Origin: Sphingomonas sp. MA1305
GTDB taxonomy: Bacteria > Pseudomonadota > Alphaproteobacteria > Sphingomonadales > Sphingomonadaceae
Assembly (NCBI RefSeq): GCF_016107325.1
Contig: NZ_RCVT01000001.1
Span: 806,001 to 870,000, forward strand
Length of the DNA: 64,000 nucleotides
Direction: 5' to 3'
The notes under the pieces are model-generated. The model searched no databases. It was not told the DNA's origin and saw only the letters and a program-made list of their open reading frames with translations. Each line of letters begins with the position of its first letter. The stretch's first letter is position 1. The position numbers and the translations under genes are program-made. Below are positions 49,927 through 63,571 of this stretch, one piece after another.

Positions 49927-52230
49927 ATGGATAAAATGCGGGTGCAGACGAAGATTGTCGGGTTGGTCGGAGTGTCGCTCATCGGCCTGGCGCCGCAGGC
50001 GTGGGCGGCGTCGCTACGTGCGCCAGAAGATGGCGCCACCCGCGCGATCCCCCGCGACGAAGGGGATGAGGAGCAGCACCGGGGTGAGGATATCGTCGTC
50101 AATGGACAGCGCGACAAGCGTCATAGCGAAACGGGTGCGAAGACCGACACGCCGCTGATCGCGCTGCCGCAGAATGTCGTCGCGATCGACAATGAAGAAC
50201 TGACACGGCGCAATGCGCTGTCGATCAACCAGGCGCTCGGCTATCTTGCTGGCGTCTCGCCCAATCAGCGCGGCAATGTCGCGACGCGCTACGATCAGCT
50301 CTATCTGCGCGGTTTCACCCCCGGCATCTTCATGGACGGGATGCGACTGCTCGGCGGCGTCTATGCCAGTCCGCAGGTCGACTTCCATCTGGTCGAGAGC
50401 GTCGAGGTCATCAAGGGGCCGGCGTCGGTGCTGTATGGCAACGCGACGCCTGGCGGACTCGTCAACCTGACCAGCAAGCTGCCCTATGCGGCATCCGGCG
50501 GGCGGATCGAGCTGGCGGCGGGCAATTACGACCTGTTGCGAAGCGCGATCGACGTGAACCAGCCAATCGATCGGGATGGCCGGTGGCAGTTCCGCGTCAT
50601 CGCAGGCGCAGAACGCTCGGACGGATTCATCGCTTTGACCCGCAACCGGCGCTATCATGCTCGGCCGATGCTGACCTTCGCGCCGGACGACGCGACCAGC
50701 GTGACGCTGATCCTGAACTATCAGCGCGATCCGGAGGCCGCTTCCTATAGCGGCGTACCCGCCTACGGCTCGGCTCTCCCCAACCCACGCGGACAGTTCG
50801 CCACCGATCTCAACGTCTCGGAGCCGGGCTATGAGGCGTTCGACCGTCAGCAACGGTCGGCGACCCTGCTGTTCCGCCGGTCGCTCGCGCCCGGGCTGAC
50901 CTGGACCACCAACGCCCGCTACCTCGATGTCGACCTGCATTATCGCCAGATCTACCTGTCCGCCTTCGCTACCAGCGGCGCAGGGGCAAACCGCCAGACC
51001 GATTTCTCGACGATTGTCCGCGGCGGCGGTGGCGCGGACGAGGCGTTCCGCACGATCACCTTCGACAACCGCATCGCCGCCCGCTTTGCGATCGGTCCTT
51101 TGACGCATACCTTGCTCGCCGGGGTCGATTGGCAGAACAATCGCGGCACCAACAGCCAGCAGTTCAACGCCGGCGTCACCACCAATCCGGTGACGAGCAT
51201 CGCCAACCTCAACCTCTACGATCCCGTCTATTACGGGCCAGTGCCGAGTTTCCCGCTCACCCAGACCCGCAATCTGCGCAAGATCGACCAAGTCGGTGTC
51301 TATGTGCAGGATCAGATCGCGATCGGCAGGCTCAATCTGATCGCGAGCGGGCGCTGGGACTGGTACGATCAGCTGACCCGCAACCGCAATCTGCCTGAAG
51401 GCAGTGCGGCGGCGGTGACGCGGCTGGCGCAGACCGCGTTCACCACGCGGCTGGGGGCGCTGTACGAGACCAAGCTCGGCCTGTCGCCCTTCGCCAGTTA
51501 TTCGGAAAGCTTCGAGCCGCAGACCGGCAGCGGCTTCGACGGTCGGCCGTTCGTGCCGGTGACCGGTCGGCAATATGAAGCGGGACTGAAGTTCCAGCCA
51601 CGGGTTCTGGACGCGCTGTTCACCCTGTCCGCCTTCGACCTGCGGCGGCGCAACGTGCCGGTCGGCGATCCGGTCAATACCGGCTTTTCGATCCAGGCGG
51701 GCGAGGTGGCGATCCGCGGTGTCGAACTGGATGGCCGCGGCGAGATCGCGCCGGGTCTTACGGCGACGGTCGCCGGCACTTATACCCACGCGCTGACCAC
51801 CCGCGGCACCCCGGTCGTCGGCTCCGGCGACCAATTGGCCGGCGTGACCGGTACCAAGCCGCTCGGCATCCCGACGTGGAGCGCGTCGAGCTTCGTCGCC
51901 TATGATTTGGCCAAGGCGGCGGCCGGGCCGCTCGGCGGGTTCAATCTGGGTGGCGGCGTCCGGTATGTCGGTCAGTCGGACGGGACGGCGCAGACGGTGG
52001 TGAACGGCGTCACGGTTACCAGGCGGTTCGCGTCGCCGGGCTATGTGCTCGCCGATCTGCTCGTCGGCTACGACCTCGGCCGGGCCGATCCGACGCTGAC
52101 CGGGCTGAACCTCAGCCTCAACGTCGCCAATCTCTTCGACACGCGGCACATCGCGAGCTGCTTCTTCAACAACAGCTGCTATTTCGGCGCGTCCCGCACG
52201 ATCGTCGGTACGTTGCGTTTCAGCTGGTAA
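49927..52230 (+). CDS. TonB-dependent siderophore receptor
   Basis: A 767-residue outer-membrane receptor. A signal peptide (MDKMRVQTKIVGLVGVSLIG onward, ending PQAWAA) is followed by a plug domain (about 55-170, QALGYLAGVSPNQRG, VEVIKGPASVLYGNATPGG) and a 22-strand barrel ending in an aromatic residue (LRFSW). The plug pattern matches ferrichrome/ferric hydroxamate-type receptors. A pair of cysteines (SCFFNNSC) sits near the end. Divergent from the DUF3649-PepSY-DUF3325 unit; together an iron-uptake block. A second ATG at 49936 is possible. Confidence 0.92.
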   Translation: MDKMRVQTKIVGLVGVSLIGLAPQAWAASLRAPEDGATRAIPRDEGDEEQHRGEDIVVNGQRDKRHSETGAKTDTPLIALPQNVVAIDNEELTRRNALSINQALGYLAGVSPNQRGNVATRYDQLYLRGFTPGIFMDGMRLLGGVYASPQVDFHLVESVEVIKGPASVLYGNATPGGLVNLTSKLPYAASGGRIELAAGNYDLLRSAIDVNQPIDRDGRWQFRVIAGAERSDGFIALTRNRRYHARPMLTFAPDDATSVTLILNYQRDPEAASYSGVPAYGSALPNPRGQFATDLNVSEPGYEAFDRQQRSATLLFRRSLAPGLTWTTNARYLDVDLHYRQIYLSAFATSGAGANRQTDFSTIVRGGGGADEAFRTITFDNRIAARFAIGPLTHTLLAGVDWQNNRGTNSQQFNAGVTTNPVTSIANLNLYDPVYYGPVPSFPLTQTRNLRKIDQVGVYVQDQIAIGRLNLIASGRWDWYDQLTRNRNLPEGSAAAVTRLAQTAFTTRLGALYETKLGLSPFASYSESFEPQTGSGFDGRPFVPVTGRQYEAGLKFQPRVLDALFTLSAFDLRRRNVPVGDPVNTGFSIQAGEVAIRGVELDGRGEIAPGLTATVAGTYTHALTTRGTPVVGSGDQLAGVTGTKPLGIPTWSASSFVAYDLAKAAAGPLGGFNLGGGVRYVGQSDGTAQTVVNGVTVTRRFASPGYVLADLLVGYDLGRADPTLTGLNLSLNVANLFDTRHIASCFFNNSCYFGASRTIVGTLRFSW

Positions 52231-52234
52231 GCAA

Positions 52235-52266
52235 AAGGGCCGCCGGGAACGTTGCCGGCGGCCCTT
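52235..52266. terminator. Bidirectional terminator between TBDR and rpoD
   Basis: AAGGGCCGCCGG (52235-52246) and CCGGCGGCCCTT (52255-52266) are a perfect 12-bp inverted repeat with an 8-base loop, lying between convergent genes, with A/T-containing ends on both strands (AAAA to the left). Suited to both transcripts. Confidence 0.85.
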
Positions 52267-52271
52267 CTGGC

Positions 52272-54301
<2,030 letters not shown>

Positions 54302-54302
<1 letters not shown>

Positions 54303-56182
54303 CAATTGTCCTCGGACCCAAATGCTCGGGCGTCTTCGTTCGACTGCACCAGATTTGCAAGCCGAAGCTCCAACGCCTGTTTCTCTTTCACCAATGCCAC
54401 TTGCCGTCCGAACGCTTCGTCGGTGAAGTGCCGCTGCATCGCCGCGGTCGCTTCGCCCAATGCCTGCTCGACCTCTGGCTGCGCCACCAAAATGGCGATC
54501 GCCTCGTCCAGGTCGGCGCGGGCACGCGCCGGGTCTCCGCCATTCTGCGTGAACGAATAGGGCATCGTATCGGCTCTCAGCAGGTCGCTAGCGACTGAAT
54601 CGAAACCGCTGCCCGCCAATATGGTGCGCAATCCCGCGCTATCAAGCGCCCGATCCTCCAACGCGACGTCGACCACCGCCTCGAACAGCCGGCCGAGCGC
54701 GCCATCGGCCATGCGCAGGCTGCCCAGCACCTCCATGTGCCGCGCGATCTCGACGGGGTGGCGGATCAGCCCGGCGAGCACCGCCTTGGCGAGCACGCGA
54801 TCGATCCCGGCCGCGCGAACCGCCTTGGCGTCCTCGGTGACGGGGGCAGGGGGCTGTTTCCAATTGCCCTTGGCGTCGCGCTTGCCGCGCGCGCGCTGGT
54901 CGTTCGGCACGAAGGCGCGCGGCTGCGGCTTGAAATGCTCGTAGAAGCGCCGCTTGAACTCGCTTTCATATTCGATCCGGACGCCCTGATGCTGGATCGT
55001 CGCGGCGAGATCGTGAAGCCGCTGCTTGAAGCCGGCGCGCTGTTCCGGCGTGTCGAGCGGCTCGGCGGCCAATTCGCTCTGCCACAATCGATCGACCAGC
55101 GGCTGGGTGTCGGCGAGCAGTGTCTCCATCGCGCCCGATCCGCCCGCCTTGACCAGATCATCCGGGTCCTGACCCTGAGGCAGCGTCACGAAGCGCAGGC
55201 TGCGTCCCGGGGCGAGCAGGGGCAGCGCGCGGGCCGCGGCCCGCAGCGCCGCCTTCTGCCCCGCAGAGTCGCCGTCGAAGCACAGGATCGGCACGTCGAC
55301 CATCCGCCACAGTCGTTCGAGCTGATGCTCGGTCAGCGCGGTGCCGAGCGGCGCCACCGCCTCGCCGATGCCCGCCTGGGCGAGGGCGATGACGTCCATA
55401 TAGCCTTCGACGACGAGGAGGCGGTTCGCCTTGCGCGCGGCGGGCGCGGCGCGATCGAGATTGTAGAGCGTGCGGCCCTTGTCGAACAGCGGCGTGTCGG
55501 GGGAGTTGAGATATTTGGGCTCGCCCTCGCCAATCACCCGGCCGCCGAAGGCGATCGTCCGCCCGCGGGCATCGCGGATCGGGATCATCAGCCGCCCGCG
55601 GAACCGGTCATAGGGCTCTTTGCCCTCGACCTGGATCAGCAGGCCGCATTCGATCAGGGCGGGATCGCCATAATCCTTCAGCGCCGTCTTCAACTTGCCG
55701 CGGCTGTCCGGCGCGAAGCCGAGGCCGAAGGCGCGTGCGGTATCCGCGGACACGCCGCGCTTCGCCAGCACGCCGCGTGCATCCGCACCGCCGATGCCAC
55801 CCAGCTGTTCGGTGAACCAGGCGGCGGCATCGGCCATCGCATCGTGCAGGCCCTTGGCACGCTCCGCCTTTTGCGCGGCGCGGCGATCCTGCGCGGGCAT
55901 CTCCATGCCCGCCGCCTGCGCCAGTTCCTTGACCGCATCGATGAACGGCAGGCCGCGCTGGTCGGTCATCCAGCGGATCGCATCGCCATGCGCCGAACAG
56001 CCGAAGCAATGGTAGAAGCCCTTGTCGTCGTTGACGTAGAAGCTGGGCGTCTTCTCGTTGTGGAAGGGGCAGCAGCCCTTGTGCTCGCGACCGGCCTTGT
56101 GCAGCTTCACGGTCTTGCCGACCAGCGCCGACAGCGAGGTTCGCGCGCGCAGTTCGTCGAGGAAGGCGGGCGACAAGCTCAT
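54302..56182 (-). CDS. dnaG: DNA primase
   Basis: A 626-residue primase. The zinc-binding CHC2 domain has [15 protein letters not shown] with FYHCFGC. The TOPRIM domain carries [17 protein letters not shown], and [14 protein letters not shown] holds the metal-binding acidic residues. A C-terminal helical DnaB-binding domain follows. It makes RNA primers at replication forks. It starts [14 protein letters not shown]; rpoD overlaps the stop by 1 bp. Confidence 0.96.
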
Positions 56183-56381
56183 GCGGGCGATTCTATCATG
56201 GCGCGGGTGGCGTGGAGAAACAATCGCGTTGCGGCGGAATACGCGAGTCTTGACACTTTTGACGCCTGAACGGGGAATTGTCGGGGTTGGTGGGCGCCGC
56301 CGGTCCGTGAGACAGGATTGAAAGGCAGAGCGGCATCCATCATGCGAGGCTTACGCGTATTCGTGCCTGTAGGACAGCCTT

Positions 56382-56753
56382 CTAACTCCCCTCCCGCTCG
56401 CGGGAGGGGCTGGGGGAGGGCAGTTGCGACAGCGCGGTCTCGATCGCCTGCACGACGCCTTCGGTGCGCTCGAGCACGTCATTGTTCCAGAACCGCAGCA
56501 CAGTGAACCCCAAGCCCTCGAGATAGCGCGTGCGATCAGCGTCACGCCGCTCTTGCCAAGCGTGCTGACCACCGTCGACTTCGATCACGAGCTTCGCCGA
56601 TCGGGCGACAAAGTCGCAGATAAACGGGCCGATCGGCACTTGGCGGTTGAAGCGAACGCCGGCTACCTGACGGTTGGAGATGTGCTGCCACAGCCGGCGC
56701 TCCGCGTCTGTGGCGCTCAGGCGGAGTTCGCGAGCTTTGGTGCGCTGCTCCAT
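56382..56753 (-). CDS. DUF559 (Vsr-like) endonuclease domain protein
   Basis: A 123-residue protein with the DUF559/PD-(D/E)xK-type fold. The sequence IGPFICDFVARSAKLVIEVD, with Asp47, Glu58, Asp60 and then GGQH (His64), holds the likely catalytic residues; RFNRQVPIGPF and ATDAERRLWQHI are family marks. The gene is enclosed in 38-bp inverted repeats: the 5' repeat ends 9 bp before the ATG and can supply a GGGGGAGGG ribosome site, and the 3' repeat encodes the last ~12 residues (PSPSPSREREGS). This suggests that gene and repeats move or are maintained as a unit. Function unknown; not next to any methylase. Confidence 0.85.
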   Translation of the reverse strand: MEQRTKARELRLSATDAERRLWQHISNRQVAGVRFNRQVPIGPFICDFVARSAKLVIEVDGGQHAWQERRDADRTRYLEGLGFTVLRFWNNDVLERTEGVVQAIETALSQLPSPSPSREREGS

Positions 56754-56800
56754 ATGCCGTGTCTGCCCTCCCCCAGCCCCTCCCGCAAGCGGGAGGGGAG
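56386..56800. mobile_element. Putative cassette: DUF559 gene within 38-bp inverted repeats
   Basis: The left repeat (56386-56423) and right repeat (56763-56800) are inverted copies with one mismatch in 38 bp; both contain the palindromic core CCCTCCCGC-n-GCGGGAGGG. The enclosed DUF559 gene spans nearly the whole interval. No direct target duplication is obvious at the ends. Solo, shorter relatives of the repeat are found at 6.4 and 16.9 kb. Naming it a mobile element is an inference. Confidence 0.55.
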
Positions 56801-56837
56801 CGAAGGGTCCCTCTCGAAAGAGGGCAGCAAGCCCCCT

Positions 56838-57290
56838 CTACGACAGCGCCGCCTTCACCAGCCCGCTCGCCTTGCTCATGTCGAGGTTCGCCGCGTGCCG
56901 AGCCTTCAGTTCGGCCATCACCCGGCCCATGTCCTTCATGCCGCCCGCGCCAAGATCGGCCTTGATCGTCTCGATCGCGGCGCGCGTCTCGTCGTCGCTC
57001 ATCTGGGCCGGCAGGAATCGCTCGATCACCGCGACCTCGGCCTTCTCCGCCTCGGCCAGCTCCTGGCGGCCGCCGCTTTCGTACATGGCGATCGATTCGC
57101 GGCGTTGCTTGACCATCTTCTGCAGCACCTCGACCACCAGCGCGTCGTCGTCCGCCACCGGACCTTGCGTGCGCACCTCGATGTCGCGGTTCTTGATCGC
57201 GGCCTGGATCAGGCTGATCGCGGCGCGCGCATCCTTGTCGCCGGCCTTCATGGCGGCGATCTGGGCGGCCTTGATGTCGTCGCGGATCAT
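56838..57290 (-). CDS. GatB/YqeY domain-containing protein
   Basis: A 150-residue YqeY protein. The start MIRDDIKAAQIAAMKAGDKD at 57290 and the later IEVRTQGPVADDDALVVEVLQ and ADLGAGGMKDMGRVMAEL match the family. The tail domain resembles the GatB C-terminus that contacts tRNA; the role of stand-alone YqeY is not known. It is divergent from carA and 38 bp from the DUF559 cassette repeat. Confidence 0.9.
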   Translation of the reverse strand: MIRDDIKAAQIAAMKAGDKDARAAISLIQAAIKNRDIEVRTQGPVADDDALVVEVLQKMVKQRRESIAMYESGGRQELAEAEKAEVAVIERFLPAQMSDDETRAAIETIKADLGAGGMKDMGRVMAELKARHAANLDMSKASGLVKAALS

Positions 57291-57436
57291 GGGACAAGCT
57301 CTTCGTCAAAGGGGAAAGGGCGAGCCTTAGCCGGGAACGGGCGGCGCGTCACCCGGTTGACGGCGCGGTATACGGGGTCTAGCGGGCGCGGCTTAGCGAC
57401 ATCGTTGTTCGACCCTCAAGGAGTGCCCGCCGCATC

Positions 57437-58617
<1,181 letters not shown>

Positions 58618-58621
<4 letters not shown>

Positions 58622-58887
58622 GCCTGTTGCTCGCACTTGCCATGCAGGTCGCGACGCAACCTAATTCGTTGCGGCACAAGGTGACCCCGGCCAGTCTGAA
58701 CGCCATCGCCGATCGATGCCACGCGCCGCGCGCATGGCTCACGCTGAGAGGTCGCCAGATCGTCTTTCGGGGCAATCCGGATGCCGACCCCGTCAAGATC
58801 GAGTGCGTCCTCAAAAAGATGAGTGCCGCCATCCAGATGAATAACGCCGCCCTCGTCGGCCGCGCGCAAGCTTCGGGTAACAACTAA
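58618..58887 (+). CDS. Small hypothetical protein between carA and carB
   Basis: An 89-residue protein starting on the ATGA of carA and ending with TAATG that gives the carB start. [20 protein letters not shown] could be a short signal peptide; the rest has two cysteines ([11 protein letters not shown] and KIECVLKKM) and a basic character. No family is recognised. Both overlaps place it firmly in the operon. Its job, if any, in carbamoyl-phosphate synthesis is unknown. Confidence 0.65.
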
Positions 58888-61800
58888 TGCCAAAACGCAC
58901 CGACATCTCCTCCATCCTCGTGATCGGCGCGGGGCCGATCGTCATCGGGCAGGCGTGCGAGTTCGACTATTCGGGCACGCAGGCGATCAAGGCGCTGCGC
59001 GAGGAGGGCTATCGCATCGTCCTCGTCAACAGCAATCCGGCGACGATCATGACCGATCCGGAGGGCGCCGACGCGACCTATGTCGAGCCGATCACCCCCG
59101 CCGTGGTCGCCAAGATCATCGAGAAGGAGCGCCCCGACGCGATCCTGCCGACGATGGGCGGGCAGACCGCGCTGAACACCGCACTGGCGCTGTTTCACGA
59201 CGGCACGCTGGAGAAGTTCGGCGTGACGATGATCGGCGCCGATGCCGAGGCGATCGACAAGGCGGAGGACCGGCTGAAGTTCAAGGACGCGATGACCAAG
59301 ATCGGTCTGGAAAGCGCCCGCAGCCACATCGCCCATACCGTCGAGGAGGCGCTGGTCGGCCTCGACCACGTCGGCCTGCCGGCGATCATCCGCCCCAGCT
59401 TCACGCTCGGCGGCACCGGCGGCGGCGTCGTCTACAACCGGTCCGAATTCGTCGACATGGTCCGCAAGGGTCTCGACGCGAGCCCGACCACCGAGGTGCT
59501 GATCGAGGAATCGCTGCTCGGCTGGAAGGAATATGAGATGGAGGTCGTGCGCGATCGCGCCGACAATGCCATCATCATCTGCTCGATCGAGAACATCGAC
59601 CCGATGGGCGTCCATACGGGCGATTCGATCACCGTCGCGCCGGCGCTGACGCTGACCGACAAGGAATATCAGATCATGCGCAACGCCAGCATCGCGGTGC
59701 TGCGCGAGATCGGCGTCGAGACCGGCGGGTCGAACGTCCAATTCGCGGTCAATCCGAAGGACGGCCGCCTGATCGTCATCGAGATGAACCCGCGCGTGTC
59801 GCGTTCGTCGGCGCTGGCGTCCAAGGCGACCGGCTTCCCGATCGCCAAGGTCGCGGCCAAGCTAGCGGTCGGCTATACGCTCGACGAGATCGAGAACGAC
59901 ATCACCGGCGCCACCCCGGCGTCGTTCGAGCCTACGATCGATTACGTCGTCACCAAGATCCCCCGCTTCGCCTTCGAGAAGTTCAAGGGCGCCGAAGCCG
60001 TGCTCGGCACCGCGATGAAGTCGGTCGGCGAGGTGATGGCGATCGGCCGCAACATCCATGAGAGCCTGCAGAAGGCGCTGCGCGGCCTCGAAACCGGCCT
60101 GTCCGGCTTCAACCGCGTCGAGCGGCTGGCGGGCGCGCAGCGCGAGGAGATCGAGGCGGCGCTGGCGGTGGCGAGCCCCGACCGGCTGCTGGTCGCGGCG
60201 CAGGCGCTGCGCGAGGGCTTCACCGTCGCCGAGGTGCATGCGATCGCCAAGTTCGATCCGTGGTTCGTCGAGCGGATCGCGGAGATCGTCGCGGCGGAGG
60301 CCGAGGTCTGCAAGGACGGGCTGCCGATCGATGCGGCGGGCATGCGCCGGCTGAAGGCAATGGGCTTTTCCGACCGGCGGCTCGCCTGGCTGGCGCTGCA
60401 ATCGGCGAATCTGCGCGGCATGCAGCGCGGCATCGCGCGCGGCGGCGGCCTGATTCACGAGGCGGTCAGGGCGATGACCGGCGGCGTCACCGAAGAGGAG
60501 GTGCGCGAGCATCGTCACAAGCTGGGCGTGCGGCCGGTATTCAAGCGCATCGACACCTGCGCGGCGGAGTTCGATGCCAAGACGCCCTATATGTATTCGA
60601 CCTATGAGGCGCCGAGCTTCGGCGAGCCCGAGGACGAGAGCCAGCCGTCCGATCGCCGCAAGATCGTCATCCTCGGCGGCGGTCCGAACCGGATCGGGCA
60701 GGGGATCGAGTTCGACTATTGCTGCTGCCACGCCTGTTTCGCGTTGGCCGATGCCGGCTTCGAGACGATCATGATCAACTGCAATCCGGAAACGGTGAGC
60801 ACCGATTACGACACGTCCGACCGGCTGTATTTCGAGCCGCTAACCGCCGAGGATGTGCTGGAGATCCTGCACGTCGAGCAGTCGCGTGGGCAGCTGGTCG
60901 GCGTGATCGTCCAATTCGGCGGCCAGACGCCGCTCAACCTGGCGCGCGCGTTGGAAAAGGCGGGCATCCCGATCCTGGGCACCAGCCCCGATGCAATCGA
61001 CCTGGCCGAGGATCGTGAGCGGTTCGCGGCATTGGTCAACAAACTCGGCCTCAAGCAGCCGGCCAACGGCCTGGCGCGCAGCCGCGATGAGGCGGTGGCG
61101 GCGGCGGAGCGGATCGGCTTCCCGGTGCTGATGCGGCCGAGCTACGTGCTGGGCGGCCGGGCGATGGAGATCGTCGATTCGATCCAGCAGCTCGACGATT
61201 ATATCCAGACCGCGGTGCAGGTGTCGGGTGACAGCCCGGTGCTGATCGACCAATATCTGCGCGACGCGATCGAGGTCGACGTCGATGCGATCTGCGACGG
61301 CGACGACGTGGTCGTGGCGGGCGTGCTGCAGCATATCGAGGAGGCGGGAGTCCATTCGGGCGACAGCGCCTGCTCGATCCCGCCCTACAGCCTGCCGCCC
61401 GAGGTGATCGCCGAGATCGAGCGGCAGACGGAGGCGCTGGCGCGGGCGTTGAGCGTCAAGGGGCTGATGAACATCCAATTCGCAGTCAAGGATGGTGTCG
61501 TCTATCTGATCGAGGTCAATCCCCGCGCGTCGCGCACCGTGCCCTTCGTCGCCAAGGCGATCGGCACGCCTATCGCCAAGATCGCCAGCCGCGTCATGGC
61601 GGGCGAGAAGCTGCGCGACCTGCCGACGATCGATCGCCACATCAAACATTATGCGGTCAAGGAAGCGGTCTTCCCCTTCAACCGCTTCCCCGGCATCGAC
61701 CCGGTGCTGTCACCGGAAATGAAGTCGACGGGCGAGGTGATGGGCATCGACCCGGACTTCACCACCGCCTTCATGAAGTCGCAGCTCGGCGCCGGCACCG

Positions 61801-62210
61801 TGCTGCCGACCGGCGGCACCGCCTTCGTCAGCGTCAAGGACACCGACAAGCCGCATATCGTCCCGGCGGTGCGCGACCTCGTCGCGCGCGGTTTCCACAT
61901 CCTCGCCACCGGCGGGACCGCCGATTACCTGACCCGCGCCGGGATCGAGGTGGAGAAGGTCAACAAGGTCGCGCAGGGGCGGCCGCACATCCTCGACCGG
62001 ATCATGGACGGCGAGGTGACGCTGATCTTCAACACCACGGAAGGCTGGCAGTCGCTCAAGGATTCCAAGCCCATCCGCCAGGCGGCGCTGGGCCAGAAGA
62101 TCCCCTATTTCACCACCGCGCCGGCCAGCGTCCAGGTGGCGAAGGCGATCGGCACCGGCTCCCTTGAAGTACGGCCGCTGCAATCCTACTATTCGCAGTC
62201 GCACGATTGA
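58887..62210 (+). CDS. carB: Carbamoyl-phosphate synthase large subunit
   Basis: A 1107-residue protein with two ATP-grasp halves: the first phosphorylates bicarbonate (for example [20 protein letters not shown]), the second carbamate ([18 protein letters not shown]). [19 protein letters not shown] and [19 protein letters not shown] are the two metal-binding loops, and the C-terminal MGS domain (from about 970) is the allosteric region. It makes carbamoyl phosphate with CarA. Length is slightly above the ~1070 usual because of a small insert near residue 560. Confidence 0.96.
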   Translation: MPKRTDISSILVIGAGPIVIGQACEFDYSGTQAIKALREEGYRIVLVNSNPATIMTDPEGADATYVEPITPAVVAKIIEKERPDAILPTMGGQTALNTALALFHDGTLEKFGVTMIGADAEAIDKAEDRLKFKDAMTKIGLESARSHIAHTVEEALVGLDHVGLPAIIRPSFTLGGTGGGVVYNRSEFVDMVRKGLDASPTTEVLIEESLLGWKEYEMEVVRDRADNAIIICSIENIDPMGVHTGDSITVAPALTLTDKEYQIMRNASIAVLREIGVETGGSNVQFAVNPKDGRLIVIEMNPRVSRSSALASKATGFPIAKVAAKLAVGYTLDEIENDITGATPASFEPTIDYVVTKIPRFAFEKFKGAEAVLGTAMKSVGEVMAIGRNIHESLQKALRGLETGLSGFNRVERLAGAQREEIEAALAVASPDRLLVAAQALREGFTVAEVHAIAKFDPWFVERIAEIVAAEAEVCKDGLPIDAAGMRRLKAMGFSDRRLAWLALQSANLRGMQRGIARGGGLIHEAVRAMTGGVTEEEVREHRHKLGVRPVFKRIDTCAAEFDAKTPYMYSTYEAPSFGEPEDESQPSDRRKIVILGGGPNRIGQGIEFDYCCCHACFALADAGFETIMINCNPETVSTDYDTSDRLYFEPLTAEDVLEILHVEQSRGQLVGVIVQFGGQTPLNLARALEKAGIPILGTSPDAIDLAEDRERFAALVNKLGLKQPANGLARSRDEAVAAAERIGFPVLMRPSYVLGGRAMEIVDSIQQLDDYIQTAVQVSGDSPVLIDQYLRDAIEVDVDAICDGDDVVVAGVLQHIEEAGVHSGDSACSIPPYSLPPEVIAEIERQTEALARALSVKGLMNIQFAVKDGVVYLIEVNPRASRTVPFVAKAIGTPIAKIASRVMAGEKLRDLPTIDRHIKHYAVKEAVFPFNRFPGIDPVLSPEMKSTGEVMGIDPDFTTAFMKSQLGAGTVLPTGGTAFVSVKDTDKPHIVPAVRDLVARGFHILATGGTADYLTRAGIEVEKVNKVAQGRPHILDRIMDGEVTLIFNTTEGWQSLKDSKPIRQAALGQKIPYFTTAPASVQVAKAIGTGSLEVRPLQSYYSQSHD

Positions 62211-62292
62211 TCCTCCGACATAATGGCGTGATGTGCGGGCGGGCCGGCGACAAGGCCCGCGCGGGGGCGAAGTGAATTGGGGACACGAAGAT

Positions 62293-62769
62293 ATGGCGAC
62301 CGTCGAAAAGATGCCGATGCTCCAGGAGGGCTATGACAAGCTCACCCAGGACCTGAAGCGTCTGAAAGAGGAACGTCCCCTGATCGTCGACGCGATCGAG
62401 GAAGCGCGCGCGCACGGCGACCTGTCGGAAAACGCGGAATATCACGCCGCCAAGGAACGTCAGGGCCAGATCGAGGCATCGATCGCCGACATCGAGGACA
62501 AGCTGAGCCGCGCCCAGATCATCGATCCCAAGGATCTGTCGGGCGACAAGATCGTGTTCGGCGCGACGGTGACGTTGATGGACGAGGACGACAAGCCCGT
62601 CCGCTACCAGATCGTCGGCCAGACCGAGGCGGACGCCAAGACCGGCCGGATCAGCTACAATTCGCCGCTCGGCCGCGCCCTGATCGGCCGCAAGGTCGAG
62701 GATGAGGTCGAGGTGTCGGTGCCCGCCGGCGACCGTTATTACCTGGTGTCGAAGGTCGAGTTCATCTGA
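62293..62769 (+). CDS. greA: Transcription elongation factor GreA
   Basis: A 158-residue GreA. The coiled-coil tip carries the catalytic acidic pair in [20 protein letters not shown], and the C-terminal domain ends [10 protein letters not shown]. It rescues backtracked RNA polymerase by stimulating transcript cleavage. The ATG at 62293 gives the normal length; an upstream frame is not supported. It is 82 bp after carB. Confidence 0.95.
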   Translation: MATVEKMPMLQEGYDKLTQDLKRLKEERPLIVDAIEEARAHGDLSENAEYHAAKERQGQIEASIADIEDKLSRAQIIDPKDLSGDKIVFGATVTLMDEDDKPVRYQIVGQTEADAKTGRISYNSPLGRALIGRKVEDEVEVSVPAGDRYYLVSKVEFI

Positions 62770-62788
62770 CCGACCGGGCGAGGCTGGA

Positions 62789-63568
62789 ATGTCCTTGCCC
62801 GAGCCGCTCGACGCGCTGGTGGATGCGTGGGATTGCCAGCCCGTCCTCGTCGGCGAGGCGGGCGCCAGCGTCGTGCGCCTCTCGCACCCAGACGAGGGCG
62901 TGCGGTATCTGAAACACGGGACAGGCGCGGTCGCAGACGACATTGCCGACGAGGCTCATCGGCTGTTCTGGCTGACGGGACGGCTGCCGTGTGCCGAGCC
63001 GCTTCACTTTACGCGGACGTCAGATGCCGCCTGGCTGCTGACCGGGGCAGTGGCGGGCCGGACGGGCGACGAGTGGGTCGGGGACGATCGGGCGAACCTT
63101 CCGATGGTCGTCGATGCCTTCGCACGCTTCCTGCGTCGGCTCCATAGCCTGCCCGTCAGCGATTGTCCCTTCGATGCCGGGGCGGACGTGCGGATGGCAC
63201 ATGCCCGTCGCTTGATCGACGCAGGATCGGTCGACGTTGACGACTTTGATGACGACCATGCCGGCTGGTCGGCGGAACAGGTATGGGATCGTCTCGTCGC
63301 GCTGCGCCCTTGCGTCCGCACCGGCGTCGTCACCCATGGTGACTTCTCGCTGGGAAACGTCCTGGTCGATGCGCAGGGACAGGTCACCGGCTGCATCGAC
63401 GTGGGGCGGCTGGGAGTCGCCGATCCGTATCAGGACGTCGCGATCCTGTGGCAGAATTTAAGGGACCACGGGCCCGACGTCGCCCAGCGCTTCCTGACCG
63501 CCTACGGCATCGACACGCCCGACCAGCAGCGGCTGGATTTTCACCGCTGCCTCGACGAGCTGTTCTGA
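62789..63568 (+). CDS. Aminoglycoside 3'-phosphotransferase-like kinase
   Basis: A 259-residue APH-family kinase. VTHGDFSLGNVLVD has the catalytic Asp185 and Asn190, and CIDVGRLGVADPYQDVA has the metal-binding Asp204, spaced as in APH(3') enzymes; the overall length of about 260 also matches. It could phosphorylate an aminoglycoside (kanamycin-type) or another small molecule. Located 19 bp after greA in core DNA without mobile genes, it is probably intrinsic. Substrate is not provable from sequence. Confidence 0.82.
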   Translation: MSLPEPLDALVDAWDCQPVLVGEAGASVVRLSHPDEGVRYLKHGTGAVADDIADEAHRLFWLTGRLPCAEPLHFTRTSDAAWLLTGAVAGRTGDEWVGDDRANLPMVVDAFARFLRRLHSLPVSDCPFDAGADVRMAHARRLIDAGSVDVDDFDDDHAGWSAEQVWDRLVALRPCVRTGVVTHGDFSLGNVLVDAQGQVTGCIDVGRLGVADPYQDVAILWQNLRDHGPDVAQRFLTAYGIDTPDQQRLDFHRCLDELF

Positions 63569-63571
63569 CCC

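Noticed and set aside
57291-57436. Riboswitch or attenuator before carA
   Set aside because: No pyrimidine-tract attenuator or conserved aptamer pattern could be recognised.
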